A stretch of 31,656 nt of DNA, from positions 1-31,656 of the forward strand of contig NZ_DASVSF010000087.1 in NCBI RefSeq assembly GCF_036388275.1. Direction: 5' to 3'. This document shows positions 8,156 through 17,449 of the stretch, one piece after another; position 1 is the stretch's first letter; each line of letters starts with the position of its first letter. Below the pieces are notes generated by a model that searched no databases, was not told the DNA's origin, and saw only the letters and a list, made by a program, of their open reading frames with translations. Position numbers and translations under genes: made by a program. The stretch comes from Longimicrobium sp. (GTDB lineage Bacteria; Gemmatimonadota; Gemmatimonadetes; Longimicrobiales; Longimicrobiaceae).

Positions 8156-9472
8156 ATGCACGACGAGCCACGAACGAGAACCAATCGGATCGGGATGGAA
8201 ATCGGCCGGCTGACCCTGCCCCCGCTGCGGGACGAGGAAGAAAAGCGCGTGCGGCTGGAAAAGATGAAGCGCGTCGCCACCGGCCTGCTGGGGGTGGCGA
8301 CCCTCATCTTCATCGTCGCGCGCATCTTCGAGGCACGCTACCCATGGCTCGGCTTCATCCGCGCCACCGCCGAAGCCGCCATGGTGGGCGCCGTCGCCGA
8401 CTGGTTCGCGGTGACGGCGCTGTTCCGCTATCCCCTGGGCGTAAAGATCCCGCACACCGCCATCATCCCCAACCGCAAGGACCGCATCGGCAAGAGCCTG
8501 GGCAACTTCGTCCAGAACAACTTCCTGTCGCCGCCCGTGATCTCCGCCAAGCTGCGCGAGGCCAACGTGGCGCTGAAGCTGGCGCAGTGGCTGGCCAACC
8601 CCGACCACGGCGACACGGTGGGCAAGCACGCCGCCGCCGCGGTCACCGGCTTGATCCAGGTGCTGCGCGACGAAGAGGTGCAGGAGATCATCGAGCAGAG
8701 CGTGATGGGCCGCGTGCGAACCACGCAGGTGGCGCCCCTGATGGGAAGCGTGCTGACGCTGGTGACGGCCGAAAACCGCCACCAGGAGCTGCTGGATTCC
8801 GCCATCCGCCTGTTCGACCGGCTGTTCGAGGAAAACCGCGAGGTCCTTCGCGCCAAGATCACCCAGGAAACGCCGTGGTGGATGCCCACGGCCGTGAACG
8901 AGGAGATCTACAAGCGGATCGCGCGTGGGATCGAACGGACCCTGGTGGAGGTGGCGCACGACCCCGCCCACCCGCTGCGGGGGCGGTTCAACGAGGCCGT
9001 CGCCGAGTTCGTGGAGCGGCTGAAGAGCTCGCCCGAGATGATCGCGCGGGGCGAGGCGCTGAAGGAAGAGGTGCTGGGCCACCCCGCCGTGCGCGCCTAT
9101 TCGGCGGGCCTGTGGGCAGACATCAAGGCATCCGTCCTGCGCCACAGCGCCGACCCGGAGAGCGAGTTCCGGCGCCGCGTGGGGAGCGCCGTCACCCGCT
9201 TTGGCGGATCGCTGCTGGAAGACGAGGAGCTGCTGGCCAAGGCCAACGGGTGGGTGGAGCAGGCGGTGCTGTACGTAATCGAGCAGTACCGGCACGAGGT
9301 GGCCGACCTGATCGAAACCACGGTGCAGGCGTGGGACCCGGAAGACACCACCCGCAAGATCGAGCTGCAGATCGGCCGCGACCTGCAGTACATCCGCATC
9401 AACGGCACGCTGGTGGGCGGGCTGGTGGGGCTGCTGATCTACACCGTGTCGCGCCTCCTCGGCGCGGGATGA
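8156..9472 (+). CDS. DUF445 family membrane protein
   Basis: A 438-residue protein with the DUF445 (YjiN) layout. A basic N-terminus (EEEKRVRLEKMKRVATG) leads into a membrane segment at about 43-60, then the hallmark ATAEAAMVGAVADWFAVTALFRYPLG and IPHTAIIPNRKDRIGKSLGNFVQNNFLSP. A long alpha-helical region follows, and a C-terminal membrane segment (GTLVGGLVGLLIYTVSRLL). The family is widespread in envelopes; function is unknown. The ATG at 8195 (MEIGRLTLPPL) is an equally likely start because residues 1-13 look unconserved; neither has a strong ribosome site. It converges with the phosphatidyltransferase gene only 7 nt away, leaving no room for a separate terminator. Confidence 0.88.
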   Translation: MHDEPRTRTNRIGMEIGRLTLPPLRDEEEKRVRLEKMKRVATGLLGVATLIFIVARIFEARYPWLGFIRATAEAAMVGAVADWFAVTALFRYPLGVKIPHTAIIPNRKDRIGKSLGNFVQNNFLSPPVISAKLREANVALKLAQWLANPDHGDTVGKHAAAAVTGLIQVLRDEEVQEIIEQSVMGRVRTTQVAPLMGSVLTLVTAENRHQELLDSAIRLFDRLFEENREVLRAKITQETPWWMPTAVNEEIYKRIARGIERTLVEVAHDPAHPLRGRFNEAVAEFVERLKSSPEMIARGEALKEEVLGHPAVRAYSAGLWADIKASVLRHSADPESEFRRRVGSAVTRFGGSLLEDEELLAKANGWVEQAVLYVIEQYRHEVADLIETTVQAWDPEDTTRKIELQIGRDLQYIRINGTLVGGLVGLLIYTVSRLLGAG

Positions 9473-9479
9473 CGCGGCG

Positions 9480-10103
9480 TCAGGCGGCCGGGGCGGGCGT
9501 GCGGAAGACCAGCGCCACCGAGTAGAACTTGACCACCAGGATGCCCACGACGACGGCGGTCACCAGCACGGGCGAGCGGGTGAGCACCAGCAGCGCCGTC
9601 ACCAGGCCGGTGTTGAACACCTTGCCCAGCGGCGACCAGTTGAGCTCCCACACCCGCTTGTTGACCAGGTAGTAGTAGTTGGGCGAGATCATGCGCGGGT
9701 AGCGCAGGTACTGGTTGCTCAGGTAGTGGTCCACGCCCATGAACTGGATGAGGAACAGCACCACGGGAACGGCCAGCGCCGGGTACAGGTACAGCTCGTT
9801 GAGGTAGAAGAAGGCTACGAGCAGGCGGTCGGCCAAAATGTCGAACTGCCCGCCGAACAGCGTCTCCTGGTTCAGCCAGCGGGCCACGGCGCCGTCCAGG
9901 ATGTCGAGCGACCAGTAGACGCCCAGCCCCCACAGGTTCAGCCGCTCGTCGCCGTACAGCGCCGCCAGGGTGAACAGCACCATCCCCGCCACCAGCCGCA
10001 CGGCCGTGATCAGGTTGGGCCACGTCCACGGGGTGTCGGGATGGATCTGCGTGGGAAGCGGCGGTGCGCCCCAGGGAAGCTTCTCGGGCTGGGCTGGCGG
10101 CAT
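9480..10103 (-). CDS. CDP-alcohol phosphatidyltransferase family enzyme
   Basis: A 207-residue integral membrane enzyme. It has a perfect signature D-x2-DG-x2-AR-x8-G-x3-D-x3-D: D67-ILDG-AVAR-...-G-GQF-D88-ILA-D92, which binds the CDP headgroup and two divalent metals. Such enzymes transfer a phosphatidyl or similar group from a CDP-alcohol to an acceptor alcohol (phosphatidylglycerophosphate, phosphatidylserine, inositol or choline lipids). Membrane segments surround the motif (about 31-50, 55-66, 94-122 and 165-200). The acceptor cannot be told from the sequence. The ATG at 10103 precedes a proline-rich cytosolic leader; the frame upstream runs into non-conserved sequence and fdhD leader DNA. 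Stop-to-stop convergence with the DUF445 gene. Confidence 0.85.
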   Translation of the reverse strand: MPPAQPEKLPWGAPPLPTQIHPDTPWTWPNLITAVRLVAGMVLFTLAALYGDERLNLWGLGVYWSLDILDGAVARWLNQETLFGGQFDILADRLLVAFFYLNELYLYPALAVPVVLFLIQFMGVDHYLSNQYLRYPRMISPNYYYLVNKRVWELNWSPLGKVFNTGLVTALLVLTRSPVLVTAVVVGILVVKFYSVALVFRTPAPAA

Positions 10104-10288
10104 TCGGATGCTGACGGGTGTGGGATGGAGCTCGTCCGACGTGCGTCGTGGCGCGCAAAAGCTCACCCGCGACGGCGCCCGCCGCAACCCCGGCCCGTCG
10201 ACGGCGCCGCATCGCCCTTGCGGCATGCACACACCCCAAGCACCTTTCGGGGCAAGCGTTTGCGCCACTCTTCCGCGGTCCGGCCCTG

Positions 10289-11182
10289 ATGCAGAACGAT
10301 CCCACGCCGGTGAGGGCCACGCGCCGGGGCAGCACGGTCCGCCGACGCATCGAGCGCGTCGCCGTCTCGCCCGAGGGCGCGCTGCGCCGCACGCGCGACG
10401 ATGCGCTGGCGACGGAGGAGCCGCTGGAGATCCGCGTTCTCGGCGGCGACGGCGTGGCGCACCGCGTGGCGGTGACCATGCGGACGCCGGGGGCCGACTT
10501 CGAGCTGGCGGCTGGCTTCCTGTACGGCGAAGGGCTGATCGACGGGCCGAACGCGGTGCGTGCCATCCGCTACTGCACCGAGGCCGAGCAGCTGTACAAC
10601 GTGGTGAACGTGGTGCTGGCGCCGGGCGTGCCGTTCGACGCGGCGAGCCTGGCGCGCAACTTCTACACGACGTCCAGCTGCGGGGTGTGCGGCAAGGCAT
10701 CCATCGAGGCGGTGATGGGCCCGGCGTGCGTGCGGGTGGCGGGTGGGGTCACGGTAGATGCCGAGACGCTGATCTCCCTCCCCCTGCGGCTGCGGCAGGC
10801 GCAGGCCGTCTTCGAGCGGACGGGCGGGCTACACGCGGCGGCGCAGTTCACGCCCGATGGCGAGCTGGTGCGGGTGAGGGAAGACGTGGGCCGCCATAAC
10901 GCGATGGACAAGCTGGTGGGCGCCGCGCTGCTTGCGGGCGAGCTGCCGCTGGCGGAACACGTGGTGCTGGTGAGCGGGCGGTTGAGCTTCGAGCTGGTGC
11001 AGAAGGCCGCCCGGGCGGGCGCGGCGGTGCTGGCGGGCGTTTCGGCGCCCAGCAGCCTGGCGGTGGAGCTGGCGGAGCAGGCGGGGATGACGCTCGCGGG
11101 GTTCGTCCGCGAGCCGGGATTCAACATCTACACGGGAGGCGAGCGCATCGCTTCCCGTGTTCGCGAAAAGGTGGGCGGATGA
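10289..11182 (+). CDS. fdhD: Formate dehydrogenase accessory sulfurtransferase FdhD
   Basis: A 297-residue protein from the ATG at 10289. FdhD takes sulfur from IscS and adds the sulfido ligand to the Mo-bis-MGD cofactor of formate dehydrogenases. Diagnostic parts are EEPLEIRV (42-50), ADFELAAGFLYGEGLI, the catalytic TSSCGVCGK (C131 and C134), VREDVGRHNAMDKLVG and VSGRLSFELVQKAARAGA. The open frame extends upstream to 10118, but that part overlaps a non-conserved Arg-rich region, so I start at the first sensible Met. Its stop overlaps the next gene by ATGA. No formate dehydrogenase subunit gene is in the window. Confidence 0.93.
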   Translation: MQNDPTPVRATRRGSTVRRRIERVAVSPEGALRRTRDDALATEEPLEIRVLGGDGVAHRVAVTMRTPGADFELAAGFLYGEGLIDGPNAVRAIRYCTEAEQLYNVVNVVLAPGVPFDAASLARNFYTTSSCGVCGKASIEAVMGPACVRVAGGVTVDAETLISLPLRLRQAQAVFERTGGLHAAAQFTPDGELVRVREDVGRHNAMDKLVGAALLAGELPLAEHVVLVSGRLSFELVQKAARAGAAVLAGVSAPSSLAVELAEQAGMTLAGFVREPGFNIYTGGERIASRVREKVGG

Positions 11183-11898
11183 CGGGACGGGCATTCGGGA
11201 CGATGATGATCGCCGCCGTGCTGGCGGGGTGCGGCGAGCAGGGCAACGAGCTGCGCGAGGCCACTGAGCGGCGTCGCGCCACGGAGGCGCGGGACGACTC
11301 GGCGGTGGCGGATTCTGCGCCGCGCGCACCCGCGCGCCTGCCGGCCTTCGTGCTGGCGGACTCCACCCCCGCCGCGCAGCCGGCGGACAGCGCCGCCGCG
11401 ACTCCGGCTCCCGGCGCCGATTCCGCCGCGGCGCCGTCACCGGCCCCCGCGCCCGCGCCGCAGGCGGACTGGACGTCGGGACGCACGCAGGTCCGCCGCC
11501 GGCCCGGCGGGGTGGCGACGCTGCGCGAGGTGCGCACGGCGCCGAACGCGGGCTTCGACCGCTTCGTCGTGGCGCTGGGGGCGGATGCCATTCCGGGGTA
11601 CCGCATCGAGTACGTCGACCGGCCGGTGCACCAGTGCGGCTCGGGCGAGGCCACGAAGATCGCCGGCGACGGGTGGCTCTCCATCACCCTTCACGCCGCG
11701 CGCGCCCACGACGACCAGGGCCGCGCCACCATCGGGCAGCGTGAGCGGGCGCTGTCGCTTCCCGTGCTGCGCGAATACGAGTTCACGTGCGACTTCGAGG
11801 CCGAGGTGCAGATCGTCCTCGGCGTCGCATCCCCTAATCGCTACCGCGTGCTCGAGCTCGCGAACCCCAGCAGGCTCGTGATCGACGTCCAGCACTGA
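11179..11898 (+). CDS. Lipoprotein with C-terminal AMIN-like domain
   Basis: A 239-residue protein with a signal sequence ending in the lipobox VLAGC (C18). A long disordered Ala/Pro/Asp linker (about 35-95) follows, then an AMIN-like beta domain (about 100-239): GFDRFVVALGADAIPGYRIEYVDRP, a middle VLREYEFTCDFEAEVQIVLGV, and the ending RYRVLELANPSRLVIDVQH. AMIN domains in other proteins bind peptidoglycan or target to the periplasm; this lone AMIN-like form has no known role. Two domain cysteines (near 154 and 203) could form a disulfide in the periplasm. It overlaps fdhD by 4 nt, which suggests co-translation, though no functional link is obvious. Confidence 0.7.
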   Translation: MTGRAFGTMMIAAVLAGCGEQGNELREATERRRATEARDDSAVADSAPRAPARLPAFVLADSTPAAQPADSAAATPAPGADSAAAPSPAPAPAPQADWTSGRTQVRRRPGGVATLREVRTAPNAGFDRFVVALGADAIPGYRIEYVDRPVHQCGSGEATKIAGDGWLSITLHAARAHDDQGRATIGQRERALSLPVLREYEFTCDFEAEVQIVLGVASPNRYRVLELANPSRLVIDVQH

Positions 11899-11905
11899 AA
11901 AGAAC

Positions 11906-12002
11906 GTTTCACGCAGAGTCGCAGAGGGAAAAGAGAGGACGCAGAGGGCAGCCACGGCCCCTCTGCGTCCTCTCCGTCTTCTCTGCGTCCTCTGCGTGAA
12001 AC
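11906..12002 (+). repeat. 97-bp near-palindromic repeat A, copy 1
   Basis: Begins GTTTCACGCAGA and ends TCTGCGTGAAAC, with nested CAGAGGACGCAGAGG-type arms, so it can fold into one long hairpin. It begins 7 nt after the stop of the AMIN-like lipoprotein. Other copies are at 15524-15621 and 21954-22048, each just after a plus-strand stop. It probably acts as a terminator or 3' mRNA stabiliser. The rest of the spacer (12003-12241) shows no gene; only the ribosome site of the next gene is recognisable. Confidence 0.85.
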
Positions 12003-12226
12003 TGTAGTTCTGTCGGCGCGGGGGACACGCTGTCTCGCTACGATACACTCCCCCGCAGCGAGCCACGCGCCGCCGCGACCCCGCCGCTCGTCGTAACCAT
12101 CTCTCCCACAAGAACTAAGCGGTCCTGGACGCCGGATGTTCCTTCCGGGTCCCCGTGTTGCTTTTCCCTGGATGCGAGGCGCCGGGACGTTTTGCCGTGA
12201 TCCGCGGCGCGACGGCGTCATCGCAC

Positions 12227-12233
12227 CAGGGAG
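12227..12233 (+). promoter_or_regulatory. Shine-Dalgarno (AGGGAGG) setting the start at 12242
   Basis: AGGGAGG lies about 8 nt before the ATG at 12242, whose protein begins with a lipoprotein signal. This overrules the longer open frame starting at 12155. Confidence 0.75.
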
Positions 12234-12241
12234 GGAGCCCG

Positions 12242-13483
<1,242 letters not shown>

Positions 13484-13554
13484 AGGGCTCATCGGACTCG
13501 GACATAGGCTAACCAGGCGGCGCCGCCGCAATCCACTCGAACGGGAGCAACAAG

Positions 13555-13980
13555 ATGAAGAAGACCCTGCTGGCCCTGATCGTCGCCGCCGCCCTGGCGC
13601 CCGCGGCCGTGATGACCGCCCGCGCGGAAACCCCCGCGCCGCCGCCGGCCACGCACGAGGTGAAGATGATCCTGGACGGCACCTCGGCGCGGTTCGAGCC
13701 GGCCAACCTGACCATCCGCGCGGGGGATCGCATCCGCTTCACCACGGTGTCTGGCGGCCCGCACAACGTGGCGTTCGATCCCGCCAAGGTGCCCGACGCC
13801 GCCGAGGCGCGCCTGAGCGCCGCGATGGCGGGACAGATCCAGCCGCTCTCGGGCGCGCTGATGATGAACGCGGGCGACAGCTACACGATCACCTTCGCCG
13901 GGGTGCCCGCCGGCCGGTACGAGTACTTCTGCATGCCCCACGCGGGGATGAACATGAAGGGCGTCATCACGGTCCAGTGA
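13555..13980 (+). CDS. Secreted plastocyanin/azurin-family copper protein
   Basis: A 141-residue protein with a Sec signal peptide (MKKTLLALIVAAALAPAAV ... ARA, cleavage near 24) and no lipid cysteine, so it is a soluble periplasmic protein. A single cupredoxin domain carries type-1 copper ligands H70 (GGPHNVAF), C126, H129 and M132 in YFCMPHAGMNMKG; M134 is an alternative axial ligand. A loop of about 30 residues between the first His and the Cys strand is longer than in its neighbours. The start is supported by GGGAG 9-10 nt upstream. It is likely a mobile electron carrier or copper chaperone for the locus; this is inference from the fold. Confidence 0.88.
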   Translation: MKKTLLALIVAAALAPAAVMTARAETPAPPPATHEVKMILDGTSARFEPANLTIRAGDRIRFTTVSGGPHNVAFDPAKVPDAAEARLSAAMAGQIQPLSGALMMNAGDSYTITFAGVPAGRYEYFCMPHAGMNMKGVITVQ

Positions 13981-14031
13981 GCCGCATCCACCCCACCCGG
14001 CGGGCCCGCGCGGCCCGCCGGGACAACTCCG

Positions 14032-14036
14032 GAGGC
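14032..14036 (+). promoter_or_regulatory. Shine-Dalgarno (GGAGG) setting a GTG start at 14040
   Basis: CCGGAGGCAAG directly precedes the GTG at 14040, from which a clean signal peptide is read. The ATG at 13977 would prepend 21 Arg-rich residues and overlap the upstream stop. Confidence 0.7.
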
Positions 14037-14039
14037 AAG

Positions 14040-15125
14040 GTGATCCCCATCCGCCGCGCCGCGCTTCTCGTTCTGCTCGCCGCCCTGGCCGCTCCCGCCG
14101 GCGCGCGCGCCCAGTCGCTGCTGGACCGCCCGCCCAACCTGTCGGGCGCCTGGGTGGGCAACCCGGGCACGTTGTACTTCCACTTTCTGCACCGCTTCAG
14201 CAGCAGCCCGGCGCCGACGCGAAAGGTGGGGAACGTGCCCACCTTCACCGTGGCCGCGGGGCTGCCGTACCGCACGACGGTGGGGCTGCACTACGCCACC
14301 AACTCGGCGCTCGCGCCGGGCTTTCCCAACGAGTGGGAGCTCTGGGCCCGCCACCAGCTGTTCTCGCAGGACCGCGGCGCCCCCGCCGACGTAGGCGGGC
14401 AGGTGGCGTTCAACAACGCGGCGAACGGGGTGGATGGAGAGGTCTCCGTCGCCCGGCGCTTCGGCGGACTGCGGCTGGTGGCGGCCGGGCGCGTCCTCGC
14501 CGATCCCATGGAAGCGGGCGCGCGCCGGTACGCCGTGGCGGGTGGGGGAACGCTGAAGATCAGCCGCTACTTCGCGGTGGCGGGTGACGTCGCCACGCTG
14601 CAGGAGCGGCGCGACGGCGAGGAGGTGGCGTGGAGCGCGGGGCTGCACCTGGCCATCCCGCAGACGCCCCACTCGCTTTCGCTGCAGGCCTCCAACTCCA
14701 ACGCCTACACGCTGCAGGGGATGTCGTTCGGCGGCGCGGACGTGCGCTACGGGTTCGAGTTCACCGTTCCGCTGACGCTGGCGCGCTGGTTCGGACCGCG
14801 AGCGGTGGCGGGTCCCGTGCCCCCGCCGCCGTCCGCACCGGTGGTAGCGGGCACCCCCGCGGCGGCACCCGCGGGGCCGGTGACACGGGCGGGGATGAGG
14901 AACTTCGCCTACACGCCCGCCCGCATCGAGATCGCCGCGGGGAGCACGGTGGAGTGGACCAACGGCGACCAGATGGCGCACACCGTAACCGCCACCAGCG
15001 GCGCGTTCGATTCGGGGCTGATCCAGCCGGGCGCCAAGTGGAGCCACACCTTCACCGAGGCCGGGACCTACGACTTCACCTGCACTCCGCACCCGTTCAT
15101 GAAGGGAGTCGTGATCGTCCGATGA
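14040..15125 (+). CDS. Beta-barrel protein (DUF5777-like) fused to a C-terminal cupredoxin
   Basis: A 361-residue protein read from GTG. Signal peptide 1-24 (ARA-QS). Residues 30-255 are rich in short amphipathic strands and Tyr/Gly turns (LYFHFLHRFSSS, LPYRTTVGLHYATN, EWELWARHQLF, GEVSVARRFGG, YGFEFTVPLTL), the pattern I associate with the DUF5777 barrel family. A Pro/Ala linker (257-280) leads to a cupredoxin (281-361) with H314, C348, H351 and M354 (FTCTPHPFMKG). An outer-membrane barrel carrying its own copper domain is unusual. The next gene overlaps by ATGA. The barrel assignment is moderately sure, the cupredoxin very sure. Confidence 0.75.
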   Translation: MIPIRRAALLVLLAALAAPAGARAQSLLDRPPNLSGAWVGNPGTLYFHFLHRFSSSPAPTRKVGNVPTFTVAAGLPYRTTVGLHYATNSALAPGFPNEWELWARHQLFSQDRGAPADVGGQVAFNNAANGVDGEVSVARRFGGLRLVAAGRVLADPMEAGARRYAVAGGGTLKISRYFAVAGDVATLQERRDGEEVAWSAGLHLAIPQTPHSLSLQASNSNAYTLQGMSFGGADVRYGFEFTVPLTLARWFGPRAVAGPVPPPPSAPVVAGTPAAAPAGPVTRAGMRNFAYTPARIEIAAGSTVEWTNGDQMAHTVTATSGAFDSGLIQPGAKWSHTFTEAGTYDFTCTPHPFMKGVVIVR

Positions 15126-15502
15126 TCGGAAGAGCCATCTACAGCTTTACCTGCGCGGCGTTCGCCTTCACCGTGGCGGCGGGCGCGCTGGCCGGGTGCT
15201 TCTCGGAACGCGTGGCGGGACTGGCCGTGGACGAGAACCTGTGCGAGGGCAGCCCCGCCAACGTGGTGCAGATCCGCAACTTCGCCTTCGCGCAGAGCCA
15301 GATCACCGTCACGCCGGGCACCACGGTCACCTGGGTGAACTGCGACCAGGAGATCCACACCTCCACCTCCGACGGTGGCGTGTGGAGCTCGGGGCAGCTG
15401 AGCCCCACGGCCGTCTACACGCGCACCTTCGCCGCGGCGGGCACGTTTCCGTACCACTGCGACCCGCATCCCTCCATGAAGGGAACCGTGGTCGTGCGGT
15501 AG
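15122..15502 (+). CDS. Plastocyanin-like lipoprotein
   Basis: A 126-residue protein with a lipoprotein signal (lipobox ALAGC, C26) and one cupredoxin domain (about 45-126). Copper ligands are H79 (CDQEIHTST), C113, H116 and M119 in YHCDPHPSMKG. Extra cysteines at 41 and 74 might form a disulfide. Its domain is most like the C-terminal domain of the barrel fusion just upstream (same C-x-PHP-x-MKG ending), which suggests that the two arose by duplication. The start overlaps the previous stop (ATGA), so the two are translationally coupled. A copy of repeat A follows its stop by 21 nt. Confidence 0.85.
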   Translation: MIGRAIYSFTCAAFAFTVAAGALAGCFSERVAGLAVDENLCEGSPANVVQIRNFAFAQSQITVTPGTTVTWVNCDQEIHTSTSDGGVWSSGQLSPTAVYTRTFAAAGTFPYHCDPHPSMKGTVVVR

Positions 15503-15523
15503 GGCTCGACGGAAGAAAAGATC

Positions 15524-15621
15524 GTTTCGCGCAGAGGGCGCAGAGGGAACAGAGAGGACGCAGAGGGCAGCCACGGGCCCCTCTGCGTCCTCTCCGTCTT
15601 CTCTGCGTCCTCTGCGTGAAA
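15524..15621 (+). repeat. 97-bp near-palindromic repeat A, copy 2
   Basis: Nearly identical to 11906-12002 and in the same orientation, 21 nt after the stop of the plastocyanin-like lipoprotein. It separates the cupredoxin genes from the arginine operon and is a good candidate terminator for the former. Confidence 0.85.
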
Positions 15622-15654
15622 GCTGTTGAGATATCCTGCCCCGGATCGTAACCG

Positions 15655-15707
15655 TTGACGCCCCGGGATATTTGGTATAGGTTTGCGAGCCCATGAATAA
15701 TTATCCT
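15655..15707 (+). promoter_or_regulatory. Promoter and ARG-box-like operator of the arginine operon
   Basis: TTGACG at 15655-15660 is a good -35. TATAGG (15676-15681, spacer 15) or TAGGTT (15678-15683, spacer 17) is the -10. Transcription would start within a few bases of the argC ATG at 15693, and no Shine-Dalgarno is present, so the message may be almost leaderless. TGAATAATTATCCT at 15694-15707 matches 12 of 14 positions of the enterobacterial ARG-box core TGAATWWWWATTCA and overlaps the start codon. An imperfect dyad ATATCC (15631) / GGATAT (15666) flanks the -35. Confidence 0.5.
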
Positions 15708-16688
15708 AACTCACGAATCGGAATCCTGGGGGCAGGCGGATACGCCGGGCGAGAGCTGGTGAGGCTTCTCGCTCACCATCCCCACGCGCGGATCGCGTGG
15801 GCGACGTCGGAGTCCGAGGCGGGAACGGCGCTGGACGATCTGGTTCCCGGCGCGCGAGGACCGGCGCTGGTGAGGGCGGAAGACGCCGCGCTGGACGCGT
15901 GCGACTGCGTGGTGTCGTGCCTGCCGCACGGCGAGAGCGCGCGCTGGATGGAGCGGGCGCGCGCCGCGGGCGTCAGGGCCATCGACCTGTCGGCGGACCT
16001 GCGCGTGCCGGGGGCCGACACGCCGGATTGGGCGCGCGAGGCGGTGTACGGGCTTCCCGAGCTGCACCGCGAGCGGATCGCGGGCGCGCAACTGGTCGCC
16101 AACCCGGGATGCTATCCCACGGCCGCGATCCTGGCGCTGGCGCCCCTGCTGCGGCGCGGCCTGGCGGCCGGGCCGGTGATCGTCAACGCGGCATCGGGGG
16201 TCACGGGCGCGGGGCGCTCGCCCAAGCGGGAACTGCTGTTCGCCGAGGTGGCCGAGGGGTTCAGCGCCTACGCCGTTGGGAACGTGCACCGGCACCTGGC
16301 CGAGATGCGGTCGCAGGCCGCCGGCCTGGCGGGGGGGCGGGCGCCGGAGCTGGTGTTCACCCCGCACCTGCTGCCGGTGAGGCGCGGCATCCTCGAGACG
16401 ATCTACGTGCCGCTGAAGGAGCCGCTGCTCGGTGAGCCGATCGGAATGTGGATGGATGATTATGCATCGGAGCCCTTCGTACGGGTGGTGAGCGGGCGCA
16501 TGCCGTCGCTGGCCGATGCGGTGGGGTCCAACCGCGTCGCCATCGGGGTGACGGCCGTAAAGGACGTGGCGGCGCCGATGCTGATCGTGGTGGCGGCCAT
16601 CGACAACCTGGTGAAGGGCGCGGCCGGGCAGGCGGTGCAGAACCTCAACCTGATGTTCGGATGGCCCGAGACGGAGGCACTGGCGTGA
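15693..16688 (+). CDS. argC: N-acetyl-gamma-glutamyl-phosphate reductase
   Basis: A 331-residue NADPH-dependent enzyme that reduces N-acetylglutamyl-5-phosphate to the semialdehyde, the third step to ornithine. Visible features are the Rossmann loop G11-equivalent LGAGGYAGRELVRLL, the catalytic C140 in ANPGCYPTAAILAL, and the histidine-bearing GNVHRHLAEM and PVRRGIL segments. The first eight codons (MNNYPNSR) are AT-rich, unlike the rest of the gene, and overlap an ARG-box-like sequence. Its stop overlaps the GTG start of argB (GTGA). First gene of the cluster. Confidence 0.95.
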   Translation: MNNYPNSRIGILGAGGYAGRELVRLLAHHPHARIAWATSESEAGTALDDLVPGARGPALVRAEDAALDACDCVVSCLPHGESARWMERARAAGVRAIDLSADLRVPGADTPDWAREAVYGLPELHRERIAGAQLVANPGCYPTAAILALAPLLRRGLAAGPVIVNAASGVTGAGRSPKRELLFAEVAEGFSAYAVGNVHRHLAEMRSQAAGLAGGRAPELVFTPHLLPVRRGILETIYVPLKEPLLGEPIGMWMDDYASEPFVRVVSGRMPSLADAVGSNRVAIGVTAVKDVAAPMLIVVAAIDNLVKGAAGQAVQNLNLMFGWPETEALA

Positions 16689-17449
16689 GGGTGGTCAAGG
16701 TGGGGGGCAACCTGGCCGAGGACGCCGGGTGGATGCGGTCGGTGGCGGCATCCGTCGCCGCGTCCTCCGTCCCCACGCTCCTCGTCCACGGGGGCGGCAA
16801 GGAGGTCAGCCAGCTGCAGCGCGCGCTGGGCGAAGAGCCGGAGTGGGTGGACGGGCTTCGTGTGACCACGCCCATCGCCCTCGACGCCGTGCGGATGGTG
16901 CTGAGCGGCGTCGTCAACAAGCGCTGGGTGTCCGCGCTGCTGGACGCTGGGGTCGACGCGGTGGGCGTGTCGGGCGAAGACGGCGGGCTGCTGGTCGGCC
17001 GGACGATCCGTGGCGGCGCGCTGGGACGGGCGGGGGAACTGGTGTCCGTGCGGACGGAGCTGCTGCACGCGTGGATGGAGCAGGGGCTGACGCTGGTGAT
17101 CTCGCCCGTGTCGCGCTGCACGGACGGTGGCGGGTTGAACGTGAATGCCGACGATGCCGCCGCCGCCATCGCAGCCACGCTGGGCGCGGAAGAGCTGCTC
17201 TTCGTCTCCGACGTTCCCGGCGTGCGCCGCGCGGGCGAGTGGCTGGCGGCGCTGGGCGGAGTGGAAGCCGAGGTGCTGGCCGCCTCGGGCGAGGCGTCGG
17301 GGGGAATGCTTCCCAAGCTGCGCGCGGCCTTCACGGCGGCCGCCGCCGGGGTGGCGGGGGTGAGGATCGGGGACGTGGGGATGCTGACGGACCTCGCCGC
17401 GGGAACGCGGATCGAACCTGCACGGGAGATGGCCGATGCTGGCTGCTGA
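16685..17449 (+). CDS. argB: Acetylglutamate kinase
   Basis: A 254-residue amino-acid kinase read from the GTG at 16685, which overlaps the argC stop by 4 nt. It phosphorylates N-acetylglutamate with ATP. Motifs are VKVGGNLAED (Lys and Gly-Gly of the phosphate site, 5-14), VHGGGKEVSQL (about 38-48) and NVNADDAAAAIAATL (nucleotide-site Asn/Asp), then the C-terminal GGMLPKLRAA. It lacks the long N-terminal helix of hexameric, arginine-inhibited kinases, so it may be of the dimeric, feedback-insensitive type; that is an inference. The ATG at 16661 is inside argC and unlikely. Confidence 0.93.
   Translation: MRVVKVGGNLAEDAGWMRSVAASVAASSVPTLLVHGGGKEVSQLQRALGEEPEWVDGLRVTTPIALDAVRMVLSGVVNKRWVSALLDAGVDAVGVSGEDGGLLVGRTIRGGALGRAGELVSVRTELLHAWMEQGLTLVISPVSRCTDGGGLNVNADDAAAAIAATLGAEELLFVSDVPGVRRAGEWLAALGGVEAEVLAASGEASGGMLPKLRAAFTAAAAGVAGVRIGDVGMLTDLAAGTRIEPAREMADAGC

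Noticed and set aside
10289..11182. fdhD as part of a formate dehydrogenase operon
   Set aside because: No molybdenum enzyme, cofactor or iron-sulfur subunit gene is adjacent; only an AMIN-like lipoprotein follows.
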